NCBI RefSeq assembly: GCF_014268885.2
Contig: NZ_CP077095.1
Span: 3,689,001 to 3,753,000, forward strand
Direction of reading: 5' to 3'
Source: Pseudomonas xantholysinigenes
GTDB lineage: Bacteria; Pseudomonadota; Gammaproteobacteria; Pseudomonadales; Pseudomonadaceae
Length of the DNA stretch: 64,000 nucleotides
This document shows positions 25,236-34,581 of this stretch, piece by piece; position 1 is the stretch's first letter, and each line of letters begins with the position of its first letter. The notes below the pieces were generated by a model that had not been told where the DNA came from, searched no databases, and saw only the letters and a program-made list of their open reading frames with translations. Made by a program: the position numbers and the translations under genes.

Positions 25236-26954
25236 ATGCGTGTTCTCCTGCTTTTCCTGACATTCCTGCTCGCCGGCCCGCTACAGGCCAACCCTTTTGC
25301 CGTCAAGCCGGACTTCCTGCCGGTCAACGACGCCTTCGTCCTGACCCACGAACGCCTGGAAAACGGCCAGACTCGCCTGTACTTCCAGATCAAGGACGGC
25401 TACTACCTCTACCAGAAACGCCTGAAATTCGACGGCCTGCTCCCCACGCAGCACCCCGCCCTGCCCGAGGCCGAAAACCACCACGACGAGTTCTTCGGCG
25501 ACAGCCCGGTCTATCGCCAACAGCTGGAGCTGCTGATACCAGCCGACGCCAGCGGTGAGCTGCGCCTGGGTTGGCAGGGCTGCGCCGATGCCGGCCTGTG
25601 CTACCCGCCACAAACCACGGCCATTGCCCTCGGCGGCACCGCGCCTGCCATGCCAGCAAGCGACCAGGCCAGCGACCAGGCCCTGGCCAGCAACCTGCAA
25701 CAGGGCAGCCTGGCCTGGAGCCTGCTGGCCTTCTTCGGCCTGGGCCTGCTGTTGGCGTTCACCCCCTGCTCGCTGCCGATGCTGCCCATCCTCGCTGGAC
25801 TGGTCCTGGGTAATGGCGCCAGCGCCCGCCGCGGCTGGCTACTGGCCGGTGTCTACGTGCTGAGCATGGCGCTGGTCTATGCCGGGCTGGGCGTGATCGC
25901 CGCGCTGCTCGGCGCCAGCCTGCAGGCCTGGCTGCAACAGCCCTGGTTGCTGGGCAGCCTGGCCGGTCTGTTCGTACTCCTCGCCCTGCCGATGTTCGGC
26001 GCCTTCGAACTGCAACTGCCCAGCGCCCTGCGCGACCGCCTCGACCGCGCCGGCCAGGGCACTCGCGGTGGCAACCTGTATGGCGCGGCGCTGCTCGGCG
26101 CCTTGTCAGGCCTGCTGCTCGGCCCGTGCATGACCGCCCCCCTGGCTGGCGCCCTGTTGTACATCGCCCAGAGCGGCGACGTGCTGCAAGGCGCGCTGGT
26201 GCTGTTCACCCTGGGCCTGGGCATGGGCGTGCCACTGCTGTTGCTGGTCACCCTGGGCAACCGCTACCTGCCGCGCCCAGGTGCCTGGATGAACCTGGTG
26301 AAAGGCCTGTTCGGCTTCGTGTTCCTGGCCATGGCCCTGTACACCGTGCGCGCCATGCTGCCAGACGCCCTGGTACTGGCGCTGGCCGGTGGCTGGCTGA
26401 TCGCCCTGGGTTGGGCCGCCTGGCCAGCGCTGCGGCGCCTGCCTGCCTTGCGGGCGATACCGCTGCTCGGCGCGCTGTGGGGCGGCTTGCTGCTGGTAGG
26501 TGCCGCGGCCGGTGGCAACGACCTGTGGCAGCCGCTGCAACCCTTCGCCGGCCAGCGCGGCGGCAACACCCAGGCCAGCGCCCACGATGCCTTCGTCACC
26601 GTCAACAACCCGAGCGACCTGCAGCGCGAACTCGATAGCGCCAAGGCCAATGGCCAGTGGGTGCTGGTGGACTATTACGCCGACTGGTGCGTGTCCTGCA
26701 AGGTCATGGAAAAACAGGTGTTCGCCCGCGCCGATGTGCAGGCGAGCCTGGCCGGCGTGCACCTGTTGCGGCTGGACGTCACCGCCGACTCGCCGGCCAG
26801 CCGCGAATTGCTCCAGCGCTACCAGGTGCCCGGCCCGCCCAGCCTGATCTGGATCGGCCCGGAAGGCGATGAACGCCGCGCTCGGCGTATCACCGGCGAG
26901 GTCGATGCCGGCGGCTTCCTGCAACACTGGGCACAGACCAGGAGCCAAGGCTGA
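25236..26954 (+). CDS. dsbD: Thiol:disulfide interchange protein DsbD
   Basis: DsbD (572 residues) carries reducing power from cytoplasmic thioredoxin across the inner membrane to periplasmic isomerases. All three domains are readable: the periplasmic alpha domain with a CADAGLC pair (residues about 112-118), eight membrane segments with the two cysteines in FTPCSLPML and LGPCMTAPL, and the C-terminal thioredoxin-like domain with CVSC in YADWCVSCKVMEK. A signal peptide begins at ATG 25236. Its stop overlaps the next start. It lies within the pyoverdine region but is not itself a known pyoverdine gene. Confidence 0.93.
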   Translation: MRVLLLFLTFLLAGPLQANPFAVKPDFLPVNDAFVLTHERLENGQTRLYFQIKDGYYLYQKRLKFDGLLPTQHPALPEAENHHDEFFGDSPVYRQQLELLIPADASGELRLGWQGCADAGLCYPPQTTAIALGGTAPAMPASDQASDQALASNLQQGSLAWSLLAFFGLGLLLAFTPCSLPMLPILAGLVLGNGASARRGWLLAGVYVLSMALVYAGLGVIAALLGASLQAWLQQPWLLGSLAGLFVLLALPMFGAFELQLPSALRDRLDRAGQGTRGGNLYGAALLGALSGLLLGPCMTAPLAGALLYIAQSGDVLQGALVLFTLGLGMGVPLLLLVTLGNRYLPRPGAWMNLVKGLFGFVFLAMALYTVRAMLPDALVLALAGGWLIALGWAAWPALRRLPALRAIPLLGALWGGLLLVGAAAGGNDLWQPLQPFAGQRGGNTQASAHDAFVTVNNPSDLQRELDSAKANGQWVLVDYYADWCVSCKVMEKQVFARADVQASLAGVHLLRLDVTADSPASRELLQRYQVPGPPSLIWIGPEGDERRARRITGEVDAGGFLQHWAQTRSQG

Positions 26955-27784
26955 TGCTGACCGTCACCCTCGGGCCGCTGACCATGGCCCTGAACCACTT
27001 GCTGCTGCTCGCGGCCCTGGGCATCGCCAGCCTGGTCGGCTGGCGCGTGGCCCGGCGTGGTGGCGAAAACCCCGAGTCGGCGCTGTTCAACCTGTTCCTG
27101 CTGGGGCTGCTGTGCGCCCGCCTGGGCTTCGTGCTGGCCTACTGGCCGATGTACCGTGACGACCCGCTGCAGATCATTGACATTCGCGATGGCGGCTTCC
27201 TGCTCTGGGGCGGGCTGCTGGGCGTGGTCCTCGGCACGCTCTGGCAAGGCTGGCGTCGTCCCGGCCTGCGTCGGCCATTGGGCTGGGCACTGTTCAGCGG
27301 CGCGTTGTTCTGGATCCTCGCCAGCCTGGGCAGCCACCTCTACAGCAAAGGCACCGAACTGCCGCAGATGAGCCTGCGCGACAGCCGAGGCCAGGCCGTG
27401 GCCCTGCACGACTACCGGGGCAAGCCGCTGGTGATCAATATCTGGGCCACCTGGTGCCCGCCGTGCCGTCGGGAAATGCCCGTGCTGCAACAGGCCGAGG
27501 ACGACTATCCCCACGTGACCTTCCTGTTCGTCAACCAGGGCGAAACCCCGGAAAACGTCAGCACGTTCATGGCCACCACCGGCCTGAGCCTGTCCCACGT
27601 CCTGTTCGACGGCACTGGCGAGCTGGCCCGCAAGGTCGGCTCCATGGCCCTGCCCACCACCCTGTTCTACAACGCCGATGGGCGGCTGGTCGGCAGCCAC
27701 CTGGGCGAGCTGTCGCGGGCCAGCCTGCGCCATGCCCTCGAACCCTTCGAACGCGCCGACGCGCCCGCCCCACAAGGAAACTGA
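26954..27784 (+). CDS. Membrane-anchored TlpA/DsbE-type thioredoxin with Lgt-like N-terminal segments
   Basis: The 276-residue protein has an unusual N-terminal membrane part (residues about 8-125, four hydrophobic helices; the stretch ARLGFVLAYWPMYRDDPLQIIDIRDGGFLLWGGLLG resembles prolipoprotein diacylglyceryl transferase). A TlpA-type thioredoxin domain follows, with WATWCPPCRREMP (CPPC) and cis-proline region SMALPTTLFY. It probably reduces a periplasmic target using DsbD electrons. It starts 1 bp inside the dsbD stop and is followed 2 bp later by dsbG. The Lgt-like part lacks enough sequence to be an active transferase. Confidence 0.85.
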   Translation: MLTVTLGPLTMALNHLLLLAALGIASLVGWRVARRGGENPESALFNLFLLGLLCARLGFVLAYWPMYRDDPLQIIDIRDGGFLLWGGLLGVVLGTLWQGWRRPGLRRPLGWALFSGALFWILASLGSHLYSKGTELPQMSLRDSRGQAVALHDYRGKPLVINIWATWCPPCRREMPVLQQAEDDYPHVTFLFVNQGETPENVSTFMATTGLSLSHVLFDGTGELARKVGSMALPTTLFYNADGRLVGSHLGELSRASLRHALEPFERADAPAPQGN

Positions 27785-27785
27785 C

Positions 27786-28544
27786 ATGCGATTGAATGCA
27801 CTGCTGCCCCTGACCCTCGCCCTCCTCGCCAGCCCGGCCCTCCAGGCCGAGCAACTACCCAAGGCGATCCAGCAACTGCAGGCCAAGGGCGCCGTGATCA
27901 AAGGCAGCTTCGATGCCCCCGATGGCCTGCGCGGCTATGCCGCCGAGTACCACAACAACGGCATCGCCCTGTACCTCACGCCCGACGGCAAGCACGTGCT
28001 GGTGGGCAGCCTGTTCGACGAGCAAGGCAAGGACCTGAGCGCCGCGCCCCTGGAAAAACTGGTGTACGCACCAATGAGCAAGGCCGTGTGGGCGAAGATG
28101 GAAAACACTGCCTGGATCGCCGACGGCAAAGCCGACGCGCCGCGCGTCGTCTACCTGTTCAGCGACCCCAACTGCCCCTACTGCAACATGTTCTGGCAGC
28201 AGGCACGGCCCTGGGTCGAGTCGGGCAAGGTGCAACTGCGCCATATCATGGTGGGTATCATCCGCGAGGACAGCCCGGGCAAGTCCGCCGCGCTGCTCGC
28301 CGCCAAGGACCCGGCCCAGGCGCTGCAAGCGCATGAGAAAGCCGGCAAGGCCAGCACCCTCAAGGCGCTGGACAAGGTGCCTGACGCGGTGCAGAAGAAA
28401 CTCGAGGCGAACATGGCGCTGATGGAAGAACTGGGGTTGGCGGCGACACCGGCGATCTTCTACCTGGATGAACAAGGGCAGTTGCAGAGCCAGCAAGGGG
28501 CGCCGCGACCGGAGATGCTGGGCAAGATACTCGGCAAGCGTTGA
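27786..28544 (+). CDS. dsbG: DsbG/DsbC-type periplasmic disulfide isomerase
   Basis: The 252-residue protein has a signal peptide (MRLNALLPLTLALLASPALQAE), an N-terminal dimerisation part with GLRGYAAEYHNNGIALYLTPDGKHVLVG, and a thioredoxin domain with CPYC in FSDPNCPYCNMFW. The TPAIFYLD segment holds the cis-proline. It is kept reduced by DsbD, encoded first in this three-gene operon. DsbG (sulfenic-acid reductase) is more likely than DsbC because of the YLTPDGKHVLVGSLFDEQGK region, though I cannot separate them with certainty. Confidence 0.85.
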   Translation: MRLNALLPLTLALLASPALQAEQLPKAIQQLQAKGAVIKGSFDAPDGLRGYAAEYHNNGIALYLTPDGKHVLVGSLFDEQGKDLSAAPLEKLVYAPMSKAVWAKMENTAWIADGKADAPRVVYLFSDPNCPYCNMFWQQARPWVESGKVQLRHIMVGIIREDSPGKSAALLAAKDPAQALQAHEKAGKASTLKALDKVPDAVQKKLEANMALMEELGLAATPAIFYLDEQGQLQSQQGAPRPEMLGKILGKR

Positions 28545-28696
28545 GGTCAAAACGCTGAGGGATGTCCAATCAGCAAAGCCCTTGAAGCTGGAAGGAGCGC
28601 CATGAACCCTTCCAGCCCTTCAGACCCATCACACCGACCTGCATTTTTGCCCTGCCCGCCCCCGAGGACACTAGCAAGGCACACCTGCAAGACCGG

Positions 28697-29071
28697 TCAT
28701 TCGACAAACTCAAAGCTTTCCTCTGCCAGGCCGTGATCCTTCCTGTACTGTTCATCCCAGTCAAAGTAGCCGTCCGGTTCTTCAGCGCTGACGCCTCTCT
28801 GCCAGTATTGCTCTCCATGCGCCAACTCCATGGCCCAGTGATATTCCAACTCATGGGCACGTACAACCGCGGCCATATAGCCACCCAGCGCATTGTTCAC
28901 CAACGCCGAAGAGAACAGCAGCGACTCCGCTTCCGACTCTGACTTTCCGGCATAGTGGACCAAAATAGCTTTTATAACTTCCAGCCAAGTATGGAAGTTG
29001 AAGACCAGGCGCTCACCCGGCTGTTCTTCATTGATCAATACAATATGATCAGCCACATTGCTCTTATTCAT
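28697..29071 (-). CDS. Small acidic protein, possible immunity protein
   Basis: I do not recognise the family. The 124-residue product (ATG 29071; an upstream in-frame TTG at 29083 is possible) is acidic, with no signal or membrane segment. Positional features are the aromatic- and histidine-containing middle (YMAAVVRAHELEYHWAMELAHGEQYW) and an acidic tail. It sits downstream of the Rhs effector on the same strand, beyond a second small gene and a 330-bp degenerate stretch. That layout is typical of displaced toxin-immunity modules, so an orphan immunity role is my inference. The region is AT-richer than its surroundings. Confidence 0.5.
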   Translation of the reverse strand: MNKSNVADHIVLINEEQPGERLVFNFHTWLEVIKAILVHYAGKSESEAESLLFSSALVNNALGGYMAAVVRAHELEYHWAMELAHGEQYWQRGVSAEEPDGYFDWDEQYRKDHGLAEESFEFVE

Positions 29072-29403
29072 CACAAGTGCCAACCCTTCTCACTCACACA
29101 CGCTAAATAGATATCAACCATCCCTACAGCGTTAGAGATCGCAGCCTGCCATCGTCTATACATCGGTGTTGATGACAGCGTCTGCGGTCTCGTCGTAAGC
29201 AGCCCGCAGATGCGTGGTGCTGATGACAAAATCCAGATTTCCGGGGCAAGCCTGATCATGGAAGAGCCTCTAGAGATCATGGACAAGGAGATACGGTCGC
29301 CACCAGGCTAGAGCAGTCCTTGTCGCTTCAAATCGTGCCGCGCGGCAAGCCACATCCTCGTTTACCGCCCCGGCCTGGTCGGCTATTTAACCGAACCTTG
29401 AAA
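29072..29403. other. Degenerate stretch in the Rhs toxin/immunity array
   Basis: No intact gene is visible in 332 bp. On the minus strand one frame gives about 37 codons without a start (RLFHDQACPGNLDFVIS... ending INTDV) and another reads as IRLAPEIWILS-like text. These look like scraps of a displaced C-terminal toxin tip, but this is weak evidence. Confidence 0.35.
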
Positions 29404-29700
29404 TCATCGATCACCGTACACGCGAATGACCTGCCGGGTTGCTACATCCAGTTCCACATGCAGCCCTCCCACCTCGGCAGCTGTCGCCGTCATCCAGTTC
29501 TGTGCCGTGACCTCTTCGGCAAAAAAGCTGATGGTGTAGTAGCGCACCCCATCGCGCTCATGCACGACATCCTCGAAGCTGAGGTTGAAGTTCTCCATGT
29601 CATATTGGCCCGAGGTGACGAAATCGCTACTGCCAACCGCCTCGATCGCCTTGCACAGGAACGGGGTATATTTTTTGTCGAGTCTGACCAGGCTTGCCAT
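29404..29700 (-). CDS. Probable immunity protein to the Rhs toxin
   Basis: The 98-residue product starts at ATG 29700 (MASLVRLDKKYTPFLC), 13 bp after the rhs stop at 29714. It is small, cytoplasmic and not similar to any family I recognise. Rhs and CDI effectors are almost always followed by the gene that neutralises their C-terminal toxin, so position is the main evidence. Beta-rich text in the second half (YYTISFFAEEV, VELDVATRQVIRVYG) is common in such proteins. Confidence 0.65.
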   Translation of the reverse strand: MASLVRLDKKYTPFLCKAIEAVGSSDFVTSGQYDMENFNLSFEDVVHERDGVRYYTISFFAEEVTAQNWMTATAAEVGGLHVELDVATRQVIRVYGDR

Positions 29701-29713
29701 TGCATTCTCCGCC

Positions 29714-32700
29714 TCAGAGAGGCACCGCATCGCCAGGTCCACTGACCTGGCCAAAGATCTTCAGGAAGCTGCCACTGGGCGTGCCCAGGTAGTTGGTAAA
29801 CCCAGGGATGTTCTGACTGGCCGCATTATGAATCCTGATATCAGCCGGCGAGAACGCATCACTGTCCCAGGCATCCCCAGCCTTGTTGGTGCGATTGAAA
29901 CCGCTGTCGGCATAAGCCCCATGGGTATGATACTGCCCCACTGGGGTGGCCCCTTTGGGCATCCCGCGCGCGGAGGTTTTGTATGAAGGCGCCGTCCTGC
30001 CGCTGCCCAGACGGCCCCGGGTGAAGCCATAGCTGCCGTCTCGGCCCTTGAAGATGATCCCGCCATACTCCCGATTCTTGAAAATGGACATCGGGTTGTA
30101 CTTTTTGAGTGCCGCCCGGGCCGCGTCATCGGCCGTTCTGAAGTTGCCGCCGCACTTCCTCAGTCCCAGTGGGTCGACCCACATCAACGGATTGGGTGCA
30201 TAGGCATAAAGATTCAACCCGCCCTGCAACCCGATCGGGTCCTGCTGGGTGAATCGGCCTATATCAGGGTCGTAGAACCTGAATGTGTTGTAGTGCAGGC
30301 CTGTCTCCCGATCCAGATATTGCCCCTGCAAGCGCAGGTTCTGCTGGCTGGCCTGCCCCGGCGCATGCCATTCCTCACTGCTGCGGCCCCATGCCTGGAA
30401 AACACCTTGCCAAACGCTCGCGCCGTGCTCGTCCGTAAGCTGCTCCGCCAGCCCGGCCACATTGACGTGGAAATGGAAAACCTGCTCATGGCCAGGCGGG
30501 CCGTCCACTCTGGCCAGCGGTTCATAGCCGACGGCATCGGCATACAGATAGAGGCTCGGTTTGCCGTCCTGCACTTCCTGCAATAGGCGCAGGCCGTGCC
30601 AGCAGAACTGGGTGACGCTGACTGGAGTTTCGAGCCCATCGCGGTACACACGTTTTTCGACTCGCCTGCCCAATGGGTCGTAGGCGAACTCGATCCGCTC
30701 GCACAGCGGCCCACGTTGCTGCCTGACGCACACCAGCCGATGCTCGGCATCGTACTCGAAGTGCTGGTTCAGACGGTGGCCACTGCGTTTGTGCGCAAGT
30801 CGGCCGAAGCGATCGTAACGGTAGCGCCGGTCCTCAAAGAGCTTGACCCGATCATGGCGTACCCGCTCATTGACCTGATACCCCTCCAGCAGATTGCCGG
30901 CCGGGTCGTAACTGAAGTTCTCGACCACCGGTAACTGTTCAGGCAACTGGCGTGACACACCATGCAGGCGTGCGGTGGGCCCGTGGTCATAGCCGACACG
31001 TCCCTGGTAGCTACCGCGCCCACCTGCACCACCCTGGAAGCGCCCGATCAAGTGTTCCAGCTCGGCGCCCGTGCCACTGCCGGGGCGCTGGGTCTGGGTC
31101 AGGACTTCGCCGACAAGGTTGCTGGCGTCATCGTACTGATAGTCCTTTTGCAACAGCGGCAGGTTCGTCAAACCGCTCCCCTGGTATTCCACGGCCTTGC
31201 GCACCAAGCGCCGAGTGCTGTCGTACTGGGTTCGGGTCAACAGGGCGCCTTGGCTGCGTACGACCTCGTCATGTAACGCATCGCGCTCGAAATCGCTGAT
31301 CACCCGCCCGTCGAGATTGATCTGGTGCAGATGCCCGCTGCCATAACGCAGGTAATTGATCCGGCGCGAGTCAGGCAGCGTCAAGGTCTGCAGGTTACCG
31401 ATGGGATCATAGGTGTAACCGAGCTGCCCCAGCCCCTGGCTTTCGCTCAACAACCGCCCCATGGCGTCGTAGGTGAAGTCCAACTGCTGGACCTGCCCAT
31501 TGCGGTGCGTGAAAAGGATCGCCAGCAGATTGTCAGCAGCATCGTAGCGGTAGGTCGTCTCGCCATCGTCGGTCTGCTTGCACAGCAGACGACCGACCGC
31601 ATCGTGCTCATAGTGGTGAACCTGTGCAGACACTTCAGGCGCATCCGGGCTGCCCGGCAACACGGGCTCCGCTTCACGGCATGGATGCACGGTGCGTTGG
31701 GTGATCGCATCCAGGGCATCATAAAGCTGACTGAAACCGCCACCATCGAGGTTACGCTGACCGACCAGCCGGTCTAGCGCATCCCACTGGAAGCGATAGT
31801 GCTCGCTGTTCTCGTTTTCCAACTGCTGCAAGCGGCCATAAGCATCCCACTGCAACCGCACAGTGTGCCCCAGCGCATCGGTACGCTGCTTCAGTCGACC
31901 GCTGCCGTCGTATTGCCATTGGGTCACGCGCTGGGCTGGGTCGACATGGTGGACCAACTGACCGGCCGCATCGACCTGATAGTGCTCGACCCGGCCATCG
32001 GCCAATTCGCGCTGCTGCAGATGGCCACGCGCATTGAAACGATAACGCGTGGTGCCACCCTCGGCATTGCGCACCTCGTTCAGGTGCCCACGCAGGTCGT
32101 AACGATAATGAGTCAGTTGGCCTGAGCAATCGCGCGAGGCCGTCAGCTGGCCGCGCTCGTTCCAATTGAACGAGCGCTGCTTGTCCAGGGCGTCGACGCT
32201 GTGCGTAAGCCGCCCTCGATCATCGTAGGCGTAGCGGGTCGGCTGCCCGAGCGGATCGACTTCGCCAATCAGGTTGCCCCGTTGATCGTAGCGGTAGCGC
32301 CGCTCCCGCCCGGCGCCGTCCGTGATGCGCGTGGGCAAGGCCCAATGCTCGGTATAGACCACGCTTTCACAACGCCCCAACGGGTCGGTAGTGGCAGCCA
32401 CGCGCCCGAGCGCATCGTAGCCATAGGACCACTCGCCACCTTGTGGATCGAGGGTGCGCCGCAACAGGCCATCGACGTAGTCGTGCCGCCAGCGATATCC
32501 CAGCGCATCGATGTAGGTGTGGACCTCGTTCAGCGCGCCCCAGTGATAGTGTTCCTCACGCCCCAGGCCATCGATGACCTGGGTATGGCCCTGCTCCAGG
32601 TCATAGATGAAGCGATAATCCTCGCCGTCGCTGCCCCAGTGCCGCACCACGCGCCACTCGTGGTCTGGCTGCAGCTCCAGCAGCGGCGGCATGGCGTAAG

Positions 32701-34351
32701 GCGTGCCATCCAGGCTGCACGGCTGGCGCGCCGGCGCTGGCGCGAAGCGGGCCCACTCGTAGTACCGCGTAGCCCCCATGGGCAGCGTATGGCTGGCCAG
32801 CAACCCTTGGTCGGTATAGGTAAAGCGCCGCAACAATTGCCCTTCACCATCGGCGACGCTCTCCAGTTGCCCCGCCGCGGTGTAGCGATACTGCACCAGG
32901 CACTCGCGCTGCTCGACGGCAAAAGCCTGACCGGCCTGCAAGTACAGTCTGTGGATCTCGGCTACCCGACGCGTTTGCCCGTCGGCAAAGCGCAGTTCGA
33001 TGAAAGTCCGGGACGAACTGTCGCCAAGAAACTGCAATCGGCCTTGTTCGTCGTAGAACAGCTCCAGGCAATTGAGGTTGCGATCACCGACCTTGACCAG
33101 GCGCGAGCGCCGGCTGTCCAACGGATCGGTGTGGAACACCTGGTACAACCCGCTGTTGATGTCCTCGACGATGGTGAAACCGTTGTCCTGATGAAAAAAC
33201 GCCAGGCCGTCGAGAATGCTGACGAAGGCACTGCCGACCTGCAAGCGGCCCAGCTCCAGCCTGGATCCCTCATCATCGACGTAGATCCACAACTCGCCCC
33301 CCTCGGGGTGCGCGACACGCTCCAGGCGCACCTCGAAGGGCACGCTCCAACCCATGCCAAACAGGCCATCGCTACGCCGGTCATTGCTGTCATAACGCCG
33401 CGCCCAAGTGATAGGTACCAGCGCCGCGAGTTTGAAATCCACATCTTCGGGGCCGTCCTGGAATTTGCTGCCCATGGCTGGGGCCACCGGGTTGCCCACC
33501 CCGCAGCGACGTCCCTTGAGCATGCCCCGGCGACTGATGAGCATCCCGGCAATCAGGCCGATGATCTTCGCCGCCGCGCTCTTGCCGTCGTGGATGTCAC
33601 GCACGGTGGTGGTACCACCACCAATGCGCACATTGGGCGAATAGGTCATGCCGATCGGCCCGTCGCAGGTGGTCTTGTCGCCGACCCGCGCCGCTGGCTG
33701 ACCATTGATGAACACCTTGTCCGAACCCTGGGCGACGAACTGTTCGGGCATCGGTGGGTGCTTGCTGCACACCGCCTTGTCCTCGGGCTTGGGAATCGAC
33801 CCGGGCGCGGCCGGCGTGGTCACCGGCGGGTTGAAGATGCTGTTGATCTCCTGCGCCAGGCCGATCACCGGCAACACCATCGAGGCGCCGACCATGGCGT
33901 AGGCCCCGATGTTTTCTAGGATCGACGGCTCCTCGGCTGGGCCCAGCGCCTCGACCGGGCCACCACTCACCCCGGCGGCGCGCGCCGCGAGGATGCCATT
34001 GATGCGGGTGTTGTGCGAGCCACTGCTGATCGAGCCGTACGGCTCGGGCGGAAACAGCGAATTGCCGACCCAGTTGCTGAAGTCGCTGATGTGGTCGCCG
34101 ATGCTCTTGTCTTCACCAGCCGGCAGCATCGCGGCCGCACTGACCATGGCCCCGGCGATCAGCGGCGTGAGCGCGGCGGCGGCGCCCCCGGTACCGACCA
34201 CCGCCACCACCGCGCCGCCGATGGCGGCCCCGACCGCCGCGACAGCCGCCGCATAGACGGCGGCCTCGACCAGGCCGCTGACCAGCTCGGCCATCAAGGG
34301 TGGATGGAGAATCAGGTCGCCCATGCGGGCGGCGTGCAGGCTGTCGTCCAT
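29714..34351 (-). CDS. Rhs effector with N-terminal PAAR domain and DUF4329 toxin tip
   Basis: The 1545-residue protein starts at ATG 34351 (MDDSLHAARMGDLILHPP). Residues about 1-110 carry hydrophobic, Ala/Gly-rich helices interleaved with PAAR-type sequence; residues about 180-260 include PPMPEQFVAQGSDKVFINGQPAARVGDKTTCDGPIG, the PAAR tip. From about 290, DUF6531 and many YD/RHS repeats form the shell, ending with the core motif YDPDIGRFTQQDPIGLQGGLNLYAYAPNPLMWVDPLGL. The last 148 residues are a DUF4329-type tip (SIFKNREYGGIIF, GQYHTHGAYAD, FSPADIRIHN). It should be a type VI-delivered antibacterial effector; no VgrG is in the window. The tip's mechanism is unknown. Confidence 0.9.
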   Translation of the reverse strand: MDDSLHAARMGDLILHPPLMAELVSGLVEAAVYAAAVAAVGAAIGGAVVAVVGTGGAAAALTPLIAGAMVSAAAMLPAGEDKSIGDHISDFSNWVGNSLFPPEPYGSISSGSHNTRINGILAARAAGVSGGPVEALGPAEEPSILENIGAYAMVGASMVLPVIGLAQEINSIFNPPVTTPAAPGSIPKPEDKAVCSKHPPMPEQFVAQGSDKVFINGQPAARVGDKTTCDGPIGMTYSPNVRIGGGTTTVRDIHDGKSAAAKIIGLIAGMLISRRGMLKGRRCGVGNPVAPAMGSKFQDGPEDVDFKLAALVPITWARRYDSNDRRSDGLFGMGWSVPFEVRLERVAHPEGGELWIYVDDEGSRLELGRLQVGSAFVSILDGLAFFHQDNGFTIVEDINSGLYQVFHTDPLDSRRSRLVKVGDRNLNCLELFYDEQGRLQFLGDSSSRTFIELRFADGQTRRVAEIHRLYLQAGQAFAVEQRECLVQYRYTAAGQLESVADGEGQLLRRFTYTDQGLLASHTLPMGATRYYEWARFAPAPARQPCSLDGTPYAMPPLLELQPDHEWRVVRHWGSDGEDYRFIYDLEQGHTQVIDGLGREEHYHWGALNEVHTYIDALGYRWRHDYVDGLLRRTLDPQGGEWSYGYDALGRVAATTDPLGRCESVVYTEHWALPTRITDGAGRERRYRYDQRGNLIGEVDPLGQPTRYAYDDRGRLTHSVDALDKQRSFNWNERGQLTASRDCSGQLTHYRYDLRGHLNEVRNAEGGTTRYRFNARGHLQQRELADGRVEHYQVDAAGQLVHHVDPAQRVTQWQYDGSGRLKQRTDALGHTVRLQWDAYGRLQQLENENSEHYRFQWDALDRLVGQRNLDGGGFSQLYDALDAITQRTVHPCREAEPVLPGSPDAPEVSAQVHHYEHDAVGRLLCKQTDDGETTYRYDAADNLLAILFTHRNGQVQQLDFTYDAMGRLLSESQGLGQLGYTYDPIGNLQTLTLPDSRRINYLRYGSGHLHQINLDGRVISDFERDALHDEVVRSQGALLTRTQYDSTRRLVRKAVEYQGSGLTNLPLLQKDYQYDDASNLVGEVLTQTQRPGSGTGAELEHLIGRFQGGAGGRGSYQGRVGYDHGPTARLHGVSRQLPEQLPVVENFSYDPAGNLLEGYQVNERVRHDRVKLFEDRRYRYDRFGRLAHKRSGHRLNQHFEYDAEHRLVCVRQQRGPLCERIEFAYDPLGRRVEKRVYRDGLETPVSVTQFCWHGLRLLQEVQDGKPSLYLYADAVGYEPLARVDGPPGHEQVFHFHVNVAGLAEQLTDEHGASVWQGVFQAWGRSSEEWHAPGQASQQNLRLQGQYLDRETGLHYNTFRFYDPDIGRFTQQDPIGLQGGLNLYAYAPNPLMWVDPLGLRKCGGNFRTADDAARAALKKYNPMSIFKNREYGGIIFKGRDGSYGFTRGRLGSGRTAPSYKTSARGMPKGATPVGQYHTHGAYADSGFNRTNKAGDAWDSDAFSPADIRIHNAASQNIPGFTNYLGTPSGSFLKIFGQVSGPGDAVPL

Positions 34352-34480
34352 GAAACCTGGGAAATCCTTGCGTGGAAGCTGCGCAGGGTAGCACTGGCAA
34401 GGGGGCGCCTTACATGCTGGCCAGGCGCCACGACGGAAGACGGCGCGAAGCAAGCGACGCGGCGCCTGGCACCAGCTATG

Positions 34481-34513
34481 CCGGTGTTCGCGGGGCAAGC
34501 CCGCTCCCACAGG
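34481..34513. repeat. REP-like palindromic unit
   Basis: A single CGGTGTTCGCGGGGCAAGCC-type unit with CCGCTCCCACAGG lies between rhs and pvdL. The rest of the 265-bp gap holds only a GCCCAG/CTGGGC hairpin (34582-34603) after the pvdL stop. Confidence 0.65.
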
Positions 34514-34581
34514 AATCGCGCTAGCTTTAGAAATTGAGCAAGACAGTTGCTCCCACAGGGACAATAGGTACCTGCGCGACA

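Noticed and set aside
29072..29286. 71-codon minus-strand frame as a gene
   Set aside because: It has no good ribosome site, odd composition, overlaps the start of the next gene, and mixes with scraps in other frames; treated as degenerate sequence.
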